In this document: positions 1-5,807 of the stretch, piece by piece
Layout of the letters: each line of letters starts with the position of its first letter
Numbering within the stretch: the stretch's first letter is position 1
Assembly: GCA_031286555.1 (NCBI GenBank)
Contig: JAITUD010000369.1
Span: forward strand, 1 to 6,270
Reading direction: 5' to 3'
Length of the DNA stretch: 6,270 nucleotides
Origin: Microbacterium sp.
Lineage (GTDB): Bacteria; Actinomycetota; Actinomycetes; Actinomycetales; Microbacteriaceae
The notes under the pieces: generated by a model
The model's database searches: none
The model's input: the letters and a program-made list of their open reading frames with translations, nothing else
What the model was told of the DNA's origin: nothing
Program-made: the position numbers and the translations under genes

Positions 1-291
1 CGCAAGGACACCATCGGGCGGGTCTCGGTGGCCAAGACGCGCAAGTCCGCGGCATCCGATTCTCTGGATGCCGGGGATCGGCCGCTGTTCGAGGCGCTGC
101 GCGCCTGGCGCGCCGAGACCGCGCGCGAGCAGGGCGTGCCGGCGTACATCGTGTTCGGCGACGCCACGCTGCGCGCGCTGGCCGAGCACCGCCCGGCATC
201 CGCCACGGCGCTCGACGGCATCACCGGCATCGGCGCCAAGAAGCGCGACGCCTACGGCGAAGCCGTGCTCGAGGTCATCGCGGCGAACTGA
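1..291 (+). CDS. C-terminal fragment of an HRDC-domain DNA helicase (RecQ-like; UvrD2 possible)
   Basis: The first 96 codons read open from the window edge to a TGA stop, so this is the 3' end of a gene starting outside the window. Residues about 29-93 of the fragment form an HRDC domain: a PLFEALRAWR first helix, then VPAYIVFGDATL, then a hairpin-like GITGIGAKKRDAYG and a closing helix. HRDC domains sit at the C-terminus of RecQ helicases, where they help bind DNA during repair and fork processing. Actinobacterial UvrD2 carries the same domain at its end, so the parent helicase cannot be settled from this piece; RecQ is my preference because no zinc-type cysteines precede the domain. A Lys/Arg/Ser/Ala-rich linker lies before it. 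An in-frame GTG at 28 is not a convincing start because the frame stays open upstream. The stop lies only 6 bp from the stop of the convergent gene. Confidence 0.75.
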   Translation, partial: RKDTIGRVSVAKTRKSAASDSLDAGDRPLFEALRAWRAETAREQGVPAYIVFGDATLRALAEHRPASATALDGITGIGAKKRDAYGEAVLEVIAAN

Positions 292-297
292 CCCGCG

Positions 298-627
298 TCA
301 CGCCGTGGTGATCTCGCCGCTCAGGAAGACGATGCCGACGAGCACGAACACGACGGCCACGGGCAGCAGCACCCAGCGCCGCGCGATGGCTGCGAGCACG
401 CAGACCAGCGCGCTCACGACGGTGAGGGCGATTCCCCAGGCGCGCATCGCGTCGACGGCCTCCACCGGTGCGCCGTTCCCGCCCAGTGCGAGGCCGAGCC
501 CGTAGGCGAAGAGCTGCCACAGCAGCAGCGTCCACGCGATGCCGCACAGAATGATGACGATCCATCCGATGCCCGCCATCCGCAGCCGTCGTGACGCCTG
601 CGAGGAGTCCACCTGAGTCTCTGACAT
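298..627 (-). CDS. Small three-helix membrane protein, function unknown
   Basis: This 109-residue protein is not one I recognise. A polar N-terminus (residues 1-17, MSETQVDSSQASRR) is followed by three hydrophobic stretches at about 19-42, 64-82 and 86-104, so it should be an inner-membrane protein. The second and third helices are joined by a short loop with two arginines, probably cytoplasmic. There are no cysteine pairs, metal motifs or catalytic signatures. The ATG at 625-627 is preferred because a TANNNT box sits exactly where a leaderless start needs it; a weak AGGG could also serve as a ribosome site. The gene is convergent with the helicase and divergent from ohyA. A role in lipid or membrane stress next to ohyA is only a guess from position. 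The frame is supported by the clear hydrophobic pattern and the good start. Confidence 0.72.
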   Translation of the reverse strand: MSETQVDSSQASRRLRMAGIGWIVIILCGIAWTLLLWQLFAYGLGLALGGNGAPVEAVDAMRAWGIALTVVSALVCVLAAIARRWVLLPVAVVFVLVGIVFLSGEITTA

Positions 628-633
628 CGCCGC

Positions 634-639
634 ACCCTA
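634..639 (-). promoter_or_regulatory. Possible leaderless -10 box of the small membrane protein gene
   Basis: On the minus strand TAGGGT is followed by six bases and then the ATG, placing the predicted first transcribed base on the A of the start codon. This is the spacing known for leaderless genes in actinobacteria. No good -35 is seen 16-18 bp upstream. The same bases contain AGGG, which could act as a weak Shine-Dalgarno, so the leaderless reading is an inference. Confidence 0.45.
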
Positions 640-680
640 GCAGGCGGTACTCCCGGCGAACTGTGGGAGAAGTCCGGCTG

Positions 681-694
681 ATGACCCTGGTCAT
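681..694. promoter_or_regulatory. Operator-like inverted repeat upstream of ohyA
   Basis: ATGACC-CT-GGTCAT is a perfect 6-bp inverted repeat with a 2-bp centre. Its right arm overlaps the proposed -35 of ohyA (688-693), the position expected for a repressor site. The size and symmetry fit a dimeric helix-turn-helix regulator, but no regulator gene is present in the window and I do not recognise the motif as that of a specific family. Confidence 0.45.
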
Positions 695-716
695 TTCGCC
701 CGCGCCGCGTTAGGTT
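688..716 (+). promoter_or_regulatory. Putative sigma-70-type promoter of ohyA
   Basis: TGGTCA (688-693, four of six matches to TTGACA) and TAGGTT (711-716, TANNNT) are separated by 17 bp. Transcription would begin around 722-724, giving a leader of about 25 bases that carries the GGAGG ribosome site at 736-740, 8 bases before the ATG. The match is partial and was found by eye. Confidence 0.45.
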
Positions 717-748
717 CGGCACGTATTCATCTTCGGGAGGGGCGAGGC

Positions 749-2557
749 ATGTACTACAGCACAGGGAACTACGAGGCGTTCGCACGGCCGCGCAAGCCGG
801 AGGGGGTCGATCGGAAGTCGGCCTGGTTCGTCGGCGCGGGCCTTGCGTCGATGTCGTCGGCGCTGTTCATGATCCGTGACGGGCAGCTCAGCGGCGACCG
901 GATCACCATCCTCGAGCGGCTGCCTCTTCCCGGTGGTGCGCTGGACGGCATCCGCAAGCCGAAGAAGGGCTTCGTGATCCGCGGCGGGCGCGAGATGGAA
1001 GACCACATGGAGTGCCTGTGGGACGCCTTCCGCACCGTCCCCTCGCTCGAGATTGAGGGCGCCAGCGTGCTCGACGAGTTCTACTGGCGCAACAAGGACG
1101 ACCCGAACTTCTCACTGTGCCGCGTCACCGAGAAGCAGGGGCAGGACGCCCACACCGACAACCGTTTCGCCCTGAATGAGAAGGCGCAGCGCGAGGTGCT
1201 GCACGTCTTCCTCGCCACCCGCGAGGAGATGGAGGACAAGAGGATCGACGAGGTGTTCTCGGACGAGTTCCTGAAGAGCAACTTCTGGCTCTACTGGCGC
1301 ACCATGTTCGCGTTCGAGGAGTGGCACTCCGCCCTCGAGATGAAGCTCTACCTGCACCGCTTCGTGCATCACATCGGCGGGCTCCCCGACCTGTCCGCGC
1401 TGAAGTTCACCAAGTACAACCAGTACGAGTCGCTGGTGCTGCCCATGTACCGCTGGCTGCTCGACCAGGGCGTGACGTTTCACTTCGACACGCAGGTCAC
1501 CGACATCGACTTCGACATCTCGGACGCCGGCAAGCGAGCCACCCGCATCCACTGGATCCGCGACGGCGAGGAGGGCGGTGTCGACCTCGGTACAGACGAC
1601 CTCGTGCTCGCCACGATCGGAGGCCTCACCGAGAACTCGGATGAGGGGGATCAGCACACCGCCGCGAAGGTCGATGCCTCGCCCGCGGCCGGCTGGGCGT
1701 TGTGGCAGAGCATCGCGGCGAAGGACCCGTCGTTCGGACGCCCGGAGGTGTTCTGCGGCGACATCGAGCGCACCAAATGGGAGTCGGCGACGGTGACCAC
1801 GCTGGACCGCCGCATCCCGGAGTACATCGAGCGGATCGCCCAGCGCGACCCGTTCAGCGGCAAGGTCGTCACCGGCGGCATCGTCACCGCCCGTGACTCG
1901 TCGTGGCTGATGAGCTGGACCGTCAACCGGCAGCCGCACTTCAAGAACCAGCCGGCCGACCAGATCGTGGTCTGGGTGTACGGCCTGTTCGTGGACGTGC
2001 CCGGCGACTACACCGGCAAGACCCTGCAGGAGTCCACGGGCGAGGAGATCACCCGGGAATGGCTGTACCACCTGGGTGTGCCGGTCGATCAGATCGACGA
2101 GCTCGCGCGCGATGCGGCGACCGCCGTGCCGGTGATGATGCCTTACGTCACGTCCTTCTTCATGCCGCGCAAGGCCGGCGACCGGCCGCAGGTCGTGCCG
2201 GAGGGGGCGGAGAACTTCGCGTTCATCGGCCAGTTCGCCGAGACCACCCGCGACTGCATCTTCACCACCGAGTACTCGGTGCGCACCGGCATGGAGGCGG
2301 CGTACCGGCTGCTCGGAGTGGAGCGCGGCGTGCCGGAGGTGTTCGGGTCGACCTACGACATCCGGGCGCTGCTGAACGCGACGAGCCGGATGCGGGACGG
2401 CGCCGATGTGAGTCTGCCCGGCCCGGCCATCCTGCGGAACAGACTCTTCGCCAAGCTGGACGGAACGCAGATCGGCGAGCTGCTCACCGACTTCGGGCTC
2501 ATCCCCGAGCACGGTGGCACGCGTCGTCGAGAGCGGGCGGACGACGCGATCGAGTGA
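749..2557 (+). CDS. ohyA: Oleate hydratase (FAD-dependent fatty acid double-bond hydratase, MCRA family)
   Basis: Oleate hydratase (EC 4.2.1.53) adds water to cis-9 double bonds of free fatty acids, turning oleate into 10-hydroxystearate; FAD is needed but undergoes no net redox change. The 602-residue length is normal for the family. A Rossmann FAD motif runs from residue 27 (FVGAGLASMSSALFM, G29, G31, A33) with an acidic E56 closing the second strand. RGGREMEDHMECLWD (78-92) holds E82 and LYLHRF (200-205) holds Y201; these match in position and context the water-activating glutamate and proton-donating tyrosine of Staphylococcus aureus OhyA. KYNQYESLVLPMYRWL (222-237), TENSDEGD (294-301), MMPYVTSFFMPR (463-474) and FAFIGQFAE (490-498) are further family blocks. 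The start has a good GGAGG. Products may be detoxified host or environmental lipids or carbon intermediates. The gene runs alone up to a structured 162-bp spacer before the acyl-CoA oxidase. No truncation or missing catalytic residue is seen. Confidence 0.95.
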   Translation: MYYSTGNYEAFARPRKPEGVDRKSAWFVGAGLASMSSALFMIRDGQLSGDRITILERLPLPGGALDGIRKPKKGFVIRGGREMEDHMECLWDAFRTVPSLEIEGASVLDEFYWRNKDDPNFSLCRVTEKQGQDAHTDNRFALNEKAQREVLHVFLATREEMEDKRIDEVFSDEFLKSNFWLYWRTMFAFEEWHSALEMKLYLHRFVHHIGGLPDLSALKFTKYNQYESLVLPMYRWLLDQGVTFHFDTQVTDIDFDISDAGKRATRIHWIRDGEEGGVDLGTDDLVLATIGGLTENSDEGDQHTAAKVDASPAAGWALWQSIAAKDPSFGRPEVFCGDIERTKWESATVTTLDRRIPEYIERIAQRDPFSGKVVTGGIVTARDSSWLMSWTVNRQPHFKNQPADQIVVWVYGLFVDVPGDYTGKTLQESTGEEITREWLYHLGVPVDQIDELARDAATAVPVMMPYVTSFFMPRKAGDRPQVVPEGAENFAFIGQFAETTRDCIFTTEYSVRTGMEAAYRLLGVERGVPEVFGSTYDIRALLNATSRMRDGADVSLPGPAILRNRLFAKLDGTQIGELLTDFGLIPEHGGTRRRERADDAIE

Positions 2558-2574
2558 GCGCGGCGCAGCCGCGC
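2558..2574 (+). terminator. GC hairpin directly after the ohyA stop, terminator candidate
   Basis: GCGCGGC-GCA-GCCGCGC is a perfect 7-bp, all-GC inverted repeat with a 3-base loop starting at the first base after the TGA. No T tract follows, so it is not a classical intrinsic terminator; high-GC actinobacteria often lack T tracts. It could instead stabilise the mRNA 3' end. Confidence 0.5.
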
Positions 2575-2596
2575 GACCGCAGACGGGTGTGGGGTC

Positions 2597-2671
2597 ACGA
2601 CAACATCGGGGGAGCCGGTCGCGGCATCCGATTGGGGATGTCCCACAGCGGAGTTCCCCGAGTGTTGTCGT
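2597..2671 (+). repeat. Long bulged stem-loop with nested hairpin between ohyA and the acyl-CoA oxidase gene
   Basis: The arm 2597-2613 (ACGACAACATCGGGGGA) pairs with 2654-2671. There are 9 uninterrupted pairs, one bulged G at 2662, six more pairs, a G-T and an A-T, for 17 pairs in all. The 40-base loop holds a second hairpin: 2623-2629 (GGCATCC) pairs with 2636-2642 (GGATGTC) around a 6-base loop. Both G-T pairs are tolerated only in plus-strand RNA, which favours a transcript structure at the ohyA 3' end. It ends 5 bases before the proposed -10 of the next gene. It could be a terminator or 3' stabiliser of ohyA mRNA, or a pair of opposed protein sites (CGACAACA / TGTTGTCG) for DNA looping. 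Confidence 0.6.
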
Positions 2672-2676
2672 AGACC

Positions 2677-2682
2677 TACCAT
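2677..2682 (+). promoter_or_regulatory. Possible -10 box of the acyl-CoA oxidase gene
   Basis: TACCAT fits TANNNT and would start transcription around 2688-2690, giving a leader of about 30 bases. No good -35 is found 16-18 bp upstream. The preceding stem-loop ends just before it, which suggests the oxidase has its own promoter rather than depending on ohyA transcription. Confidence 0.3.
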
Positions 2683-2700
2683 CGAAGCAACCCCAGACTC

Positions 2701-2712
2701 CCTCTCGAGAGG
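2701..2712 (+). promoter_or_regulatory. Perfect 12-bp palindrome covering the oxidase ribosome binding site
   Basis: CCTCTCGAGAGG reads the same on both strands, and its right half (with A2713) is the GAGAGGA Shine-Dalgarno, 6 bases before the ATG at 2720. In RNA it could fold to a 4-bp CCTC/GAGG stem with a TCGA loop and partly hide the ribosome site; in DNA it could be an operator just downstream of the promoter. The palindrome is certain, its function is not. Confidence 0.5.
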
Positions 2713-2719
2713 ATTCCCC

Positions 2720-4795
2720 ATGGTCGACGCCGCCGTCCGCACTTCCACTCCCGCTCCGCAGATCGATGTCGATCGCCTGAACGAGCTGCTCATGGGCTCG
2801 TGGGCGGACACCCGCCGCGAGTCCCGTGAGCTGATCAAGGACTCCGCGTTCTGGCGTGATGACTCGCTCGGCAAGGATGAGCACCGCGAGCGCGTGCTCA
2901 CGCAGATGCACCTGCTGGTGGAGAACAAGGCCGTGCACCGTGCCTTCCCGAAGGAGTTCGGCGGCGCCGAGAACAACGGCGCCAACATCGCCGGCTTCGA
3001 GGAGCTGGTCGCCGCCGACCCCAGTCTGCAGATCAAGTCGGGCGTGCAGTGGGGACTGTTCGGATCGGCCGTCCTTCAGCTGGGCACCGCCGAGCACCAC
3101 CGGAAGTGGCTGCCCGGCATCATGGACCTCTCCATCCCCGGTGCGTTCGCGATGACCGAGATCGGGCACGGATCGGATGTCGCGGCCGTCGGCACCACGG
3201 CGACCTACGACCCCGAGACGGAGGAGTTCGTCATCAACACGCCGTTCCGCGCGGCGACGAAGGAGTTCCTCGGCAACGCGGCGTTGCACGGCATCGCCGC
3301 GACGGTGTTCGCGCAGCTGATCACCAACGGCGTGAACCACGGCGTGCACTGCTTCTACGTGCCGCTGCGCGGCGAGGACGGCGTCGACCTGCCCGGCATC
3401 GGCCGCGAGGACGACGGCCTGAAGGGCGGCCTGAACGGCATCGACAACGGCCGGCTCAGCTTCGACCACGTGCGCATCCCGCGCACCAACCTGCTGAACA
3501 AGTACGGCGACGTCGCTGCGGACGGCAGCTACACCAGCTCGATCGACAGCCCCGGTCGTCGCTTCTTCACCATGCTCGGCACTCTGGTGCAGGGCCGCGT
3601 CTCGCTCGACGGCGCCTCGTCGTGGGCATCCGCACTCGGCCTGAAGATCGCGATCACCTATGCCACGCAGCGCCGCCAGTTCGACGGCGCCGACGGGCAG
3701 GAGGTCGTGCTGCTCGACTACGGCAAGCACCAGCGCCGCCTGCTGCCCCGCCTGGCCACGACCTATGCGCAGATCTTCGCGCACGACGAGTTCCTGCAGA
3801 AGTTCGACGGCGTGTTCTCCGGCCGCACCGACACCCCGACCGACCGCGAGGACCTCGAGACCCTGGCCGCCGCGCTCAAGCCGCTGTCGACCTGGCACGC
3901 GCTGGACACGCTGCAGGAGGCCCGCGAGGCCTGCGGCGGCGCCGGCTTCATGTTCGAGAACCGCCTGGTCGGACTGCGCGCCGACCTCGACATCTACGTC
4001 ACCTTCGAGGGCGACAACAATATCCTGCTGCAACTGGTCGGCAAGCGTCTGCTCACCGACTACGCCAAGCAGTTCAAGGGCAAGGATGCCGCGGCGCTGG
4101 CCAAGTACGCGGTCGGCCAGACCGCGGGCAAGGTGTTCCACGGCGCCGGCCTTCGCGCCCTCGGCCAGGCGGTCGCCGACCTCGGCTCCACGGCGCGCTC
4201 GGTCGAGCTGGGCCTGCGCGAGGAGCAGCAGCACGAGCTGCTGACCGAGCGCGTGCAGCAGATGGTCGCCGACATCGCCGGTCGTCTGCGCCCCGCGGGC
4301 AAGGACAAGGTGCTCGGCGAGAAGCTGTTCAACGAGAACCAGGCCGAGCTCATCGAGGCCGCCCGCGCGCACGGCGAGCTGCTGCAGTGGGAGGCGTTCA
4401 CCGACGCCGTGCACAAGATCGACGACGCCGAGACCAAGAAGGTGCTCACCTGGCTGCGCGACCTGTTCGGGCTGCAGCTGATCGAGAAGCACCTCGCCTG
4501 GCACCTGATCAACGGCCGCCTGTCCACGCAGCGCGCCGCCGCGGTGTCGAGCTACATCGACCGGCTCTGCGCGCGACTGCGCCCCTACGCCCTCGACCTC
4601 GTGGATGCGTTCGGCTACGAGCCCGAGCACCTGCGCGCCCCGATCGCCTCGGGCATCGAGCAGCAGCGGCAGGACGAGGCCCGCGCGCACTACGCCGCGC
4701 TGGCCGCCTCCGGTCAGGCTCCGGTCTCGGAGAAGGCGCTGAAGCGTGCTGAGCGAGCGAAGCGAGACGACGCGAAGGCGCAGAAGCGGGCCTGA
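2720..4795 (+). CDS. Acyl-CoA oxidase (peroxisomal ACOX type, acyl-CoA dehydrogenase superfamily)
   Basis: The 691-residue product is a flavoprotein expected to make the alpha-beta double bond in acyl-CoA, the first step of beta-oxidation, passing electrons to O2 as H2O2 (EC 1.3.3.6). The order is a helical ACOX N-terminal domain, the beta domain with AMTEIGHGSDV (144-154) followed by TTATYDPETEEFVINTP, then IDNGRLSFDHVRIPRTNLL, RRQF (318-321) and LDYGKHQ (332-338), and ACGGAGF (404-410). TFEGDNN (428-434) carries E430, the counterpart of the ACOX/ACAD catalytic base. A long helical ACOX C-terminal domain follows, ending in a Lys/Arg/Ala tail. The length and the GHG and TATYDPE signatures separate it from ordinary 380-residue dehydrogenases; whether this member uses O2 or ETF cannot be read from sequence, and databases may call it acyl-CoA dehydrogenase. 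GAGAGGA precedes the ATG. Codon choice is very strongly G/C-ending, hinting at good expression. It follows ohyA by 162 bp and is convergent with the next gene. Confidence 0.9.
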   Translation: MVDAAVRTSTPAPQIDVDRLNELLMGSWADTRRESRELIKDSAFWRDDSLGKDEHRERVLTQMHLLVENKAVHRAFPKEFGGAENNGANIAGFEELVAADPSLQIKSGVQWGLFGSAVLQLGTAEHHRKWLPGIMDLSIPGAFAMTEIGHGSDVAAVGTTATYDPETEEFVINTPFRAATKEFLGNAALHGIAATVFAQLITNGVNHGVHCFYVPLRGEDGVDLPGIGREDDGLKGGLNGIDNGRLSFDHVRIPRTNLLNKYGDVAADGSYTSSIDSPGRRFFTMLGTLVQGRVSLDGASSWASALGLKIAITYATQRRQFDGADGQEVVLLDYGKHQRRLLPRLATTYAQIFAHDEFLQKFDGVFSGRTDTPTDREDLETLAAALKPLSTWHALDTLQEAREACGGAGFMFENRLVGLRADLDIYVTFEGDNNILLQLVGKRLLTDYAKQFKGKDAAALAKYAVGQTAGKVFHGAGLRALGQAVADLGSTARSVELGLREEQQHELLTERVQQMVADIAGRLRPAGKDKVLGEKLFNENQAELIEAARAHGELLQWEAFTDAVHKIDDAETKKVLTWLRDLFGLQLIEKHLAWHLINGRLSTQRAAAVSSYIDRLCARLRPYALDLVDAFGYEPEHLRAPIASGIEQQRQDEARAHYAALAASGQAPVSEKALKRAERAKRDDAKAQKRA

Positions 4796-4840
4796 TCTCC
4801 CGGTCGTCCAGGTGCGCTGCCGGGTCGTCAGCCGACAGGG
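4796..4840. other. Convergent intergenic spacer without a clear terminator
   Basis: Only 45 bp separate the two convergent stops. The sole symmetry seen is CCCGG (4799-4803) against CCGGG (4820-4824), a 5-bp stem with a 16-base loop and no T tract on either strand. I do not call it a terminator. Confidence 0.4.
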
Positions 4841-5728
4841 TCAGGCGGCCACCGGATACGCCGCAGGGTCTGCGGCATCCGGGGCCGCGGGAGCCGCGGA
4901 GCGACGCACCTTCGCGATGACGAAGGCGTGCACGACGAACACCACGGCCATCGCGACGCCGCCGCCGGTCACCAGGAGCGGCACGACGATCGTGTACAGG
5001 TCGCGGGGGAGCATCCGCAGCATCTCGGGCACCATCGTCGGCACGGTGCCGAGCAGCAGGAGGGCCGCGGGAAGGATGAGCGCCCAGGACGACCAACGGG
5101 TCAGCAGCACCGCGGTGACGAGCAGCGCGACACCCGCGAGCACGGCGAGGATGCTCAGCAGCTGAGGCTCGGTGCGGTACGTCCGAAGGAACTCCAGCTG
5201 CCCGCTCGCGAGACCGGTGGGCAGCAGCCAGGCGCTCAGCGCCAGAAGCAGCGGGGCCAGGACGAGACCGAGCACGCCGATGCCGCCCTCACCGCCCGCG
5301 GGTGCGCGCCGCGCGAGCGCGAGAGCGATGCCGCCCGCGCCCATCGCCACGAGGAGGAGCAGAGCGTGCCCGTAGGTGAGCGCGTCCACGGCCGGACGGA
5401 TCGCCGAGGGCGCGGCCCGGTAGATCTCCAACAGCACCGCGGGGAACAGCGCCGCCGCGATCGGCACGAGCGAGAGCACGCCGGCGGCGATGAGGCCGGC
5501 GGAGCTCCAGATGCCGGTGACGACCACTCCGGCGAGCAGCAGCAGTCCGAGCAACTGCAGCAGCACCCGGACGGTGAGCAGATCCGCCGGCGGCATGTCC
5601 TGCGAGAGCGCGCCCAGCCGTTGCAGCCAGATCAGACCGCCGAAGAAGACGAGCCCGATCGCGACCGGAGTCACGAGCAGTCCGATCAGTCCGGTCACGA
5701 TCCGCGCCGTCGTCGATGAGTTTCGCAT
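4841..5728 (-). CDS. Multi-pass (about eight-helix) membrane protein, function unknown
   Basis: This 295-residue protein is not one I recognise. Hydrophobic segments lie at about residues 10-33, 53-73, 77-100, 117-139, 149-170, 188-209, 213-231 and 247-272, giving some eight transmembrane helices. A short basic patch (KVRR, 273-276) and an Ala/Pro/Asp-rich C-terminal tail follow. There are no conserved charged residues inside helices, cysteine motifs or ATP-binding motifs that would point to a transporter or enzyme family. The ATG at 5726-5728 is chosen because GGAGGGA lies just upstream on the minus strand. An upstream ATG at 5824 would add 32 non-hydrophobic residues and overlap the start of tag, so I reject it. 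The gene is convergent with the acyl-CoA oxidase and divergent from tag, and appears to be a single-gene unit. Confidence 0.75.
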   Translation of the reverse strand: MRNSSTTARIVTGLIGLLVTPVAIGLVFFGGLIWLQRLGALSQDMPPADLLTVRVLLQLLGLLLLAGVVVTGIWSSAGLIAAGVLSLVPIAAALFPAVLLEIYRAAPSAIRPAVDALTYGHALLLLVAMGAGGIALALARRAPAGGEGGIGVLGLVLAPLLLALSAWLLPTGLASGQLEFLRTYRTEPQLLSILAVLAGVALLVTAVLLTRWSSWALILPAALLLLGTVPTMVPEMLRMLPRDLYTIVVPLLVTGGGVAMAVVFVVHAFVIAKVRRSAAPAAPDAADPAAYPVAA

Positions 5729-5732
5729 GGTG

Positions 5733-5739
5733 TCCCTCC
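5733..5739 (-). promoter_or_regulatory. Start-deciding ribosome binding site of the eight-helix membrane protein gene
   Basis: GGAGGGA on the minus strand lies 4 bases upstream of the ATG at 5728 and is the strongest ribosome site in this intergenic region. It decides the start against the upstream in-frame ATG at 5824. Confidence 0.7.
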
Positions 5740-5750
5740 GGTTCGGTCCC

Positions 5751-5756
5751 ACAGTA
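5751..5756 (-). promoter_or_regulatory. Possible -10 box of the eight-helix membrane protein gene
   Basis: TACTGT on the minus strand fits TANNNT and would start transcription around 5743-5745, leaving a short leader that still contains the GGAGGGA site. No convincing -35 is visible. Confidence 0.35.
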
Positions 5757-5794
5757 GCGAGGCCGCGGCCAGGTGCGGTGTCGACGGTCCCCGA

Positions 5795-5800
5795 TACCGT
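5795..5800 (+). promoter_or_regulatory. Probable leaderless promoter -10 of tag
   Basis: TACCGT (TANNNT) is followed by seven bases and then the ATG at 5808, so transcription would begin at or next to the start codon. No Shine-Dalgarno-like sequence lies in the preceding 15 bases, which is the expected appearance of a leaderless actinobacterial gene. A 5-bp inverted repeat, ACGGT (5784-5788) with ACCGT (5796-5800), overlaps the box and may be incidental. Confidence 0.5.
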
Positions 5801-5807
5801 GGTCGCC

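Noticed and set aside
2671..2680. TAGACCTACC with GTAG/CTAC half-sites as an operator
   Set aside because: Four-base arms (2670-2673 and 2676-2679) are too short to separate from chance.
1112..4690. A 1192-codon open frame on the minus strand, antisense to ohyA and the oxidase
   Set aside because: It is a by-product of strong G/C third-position bias in two real genes on the other strand. The translation is low in complexity (many Val, Ala, Arg, Glu, His, Gln), resembles no family, and crosses the intergenic spacer.
3049..4752. A 567-codon plus-strand frame inside the oxidase gene
   Set aside because: Its product is dominated by Arg, Pro and Ala, has no recognisable domain, and lies wholly within a gene with clear homology.
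4799..4824. CCCGG/CCGGG stem as a bidirectional terminator
   Set aside because: It has only five pairs, a 16-base loop and no T tract on either strand.
4928..5719. A 263-codon plus-strand frame opposite the eight-helix membrane gene
   Set aside because: The Gln/Glu/His/Arg-rich product is the reverse reading of Leu/Val/Ala-rich membrane segments; the minus-strand frame has the better start and a sensible hydrophobic pattern.
5761..5770. GGCCGCGGCC palindrome between the membrane gene and tag
   Set aside because: A 10-bp all-GC palindrome is not surprising at this base composition, and it does not sit on a clear promoter element.
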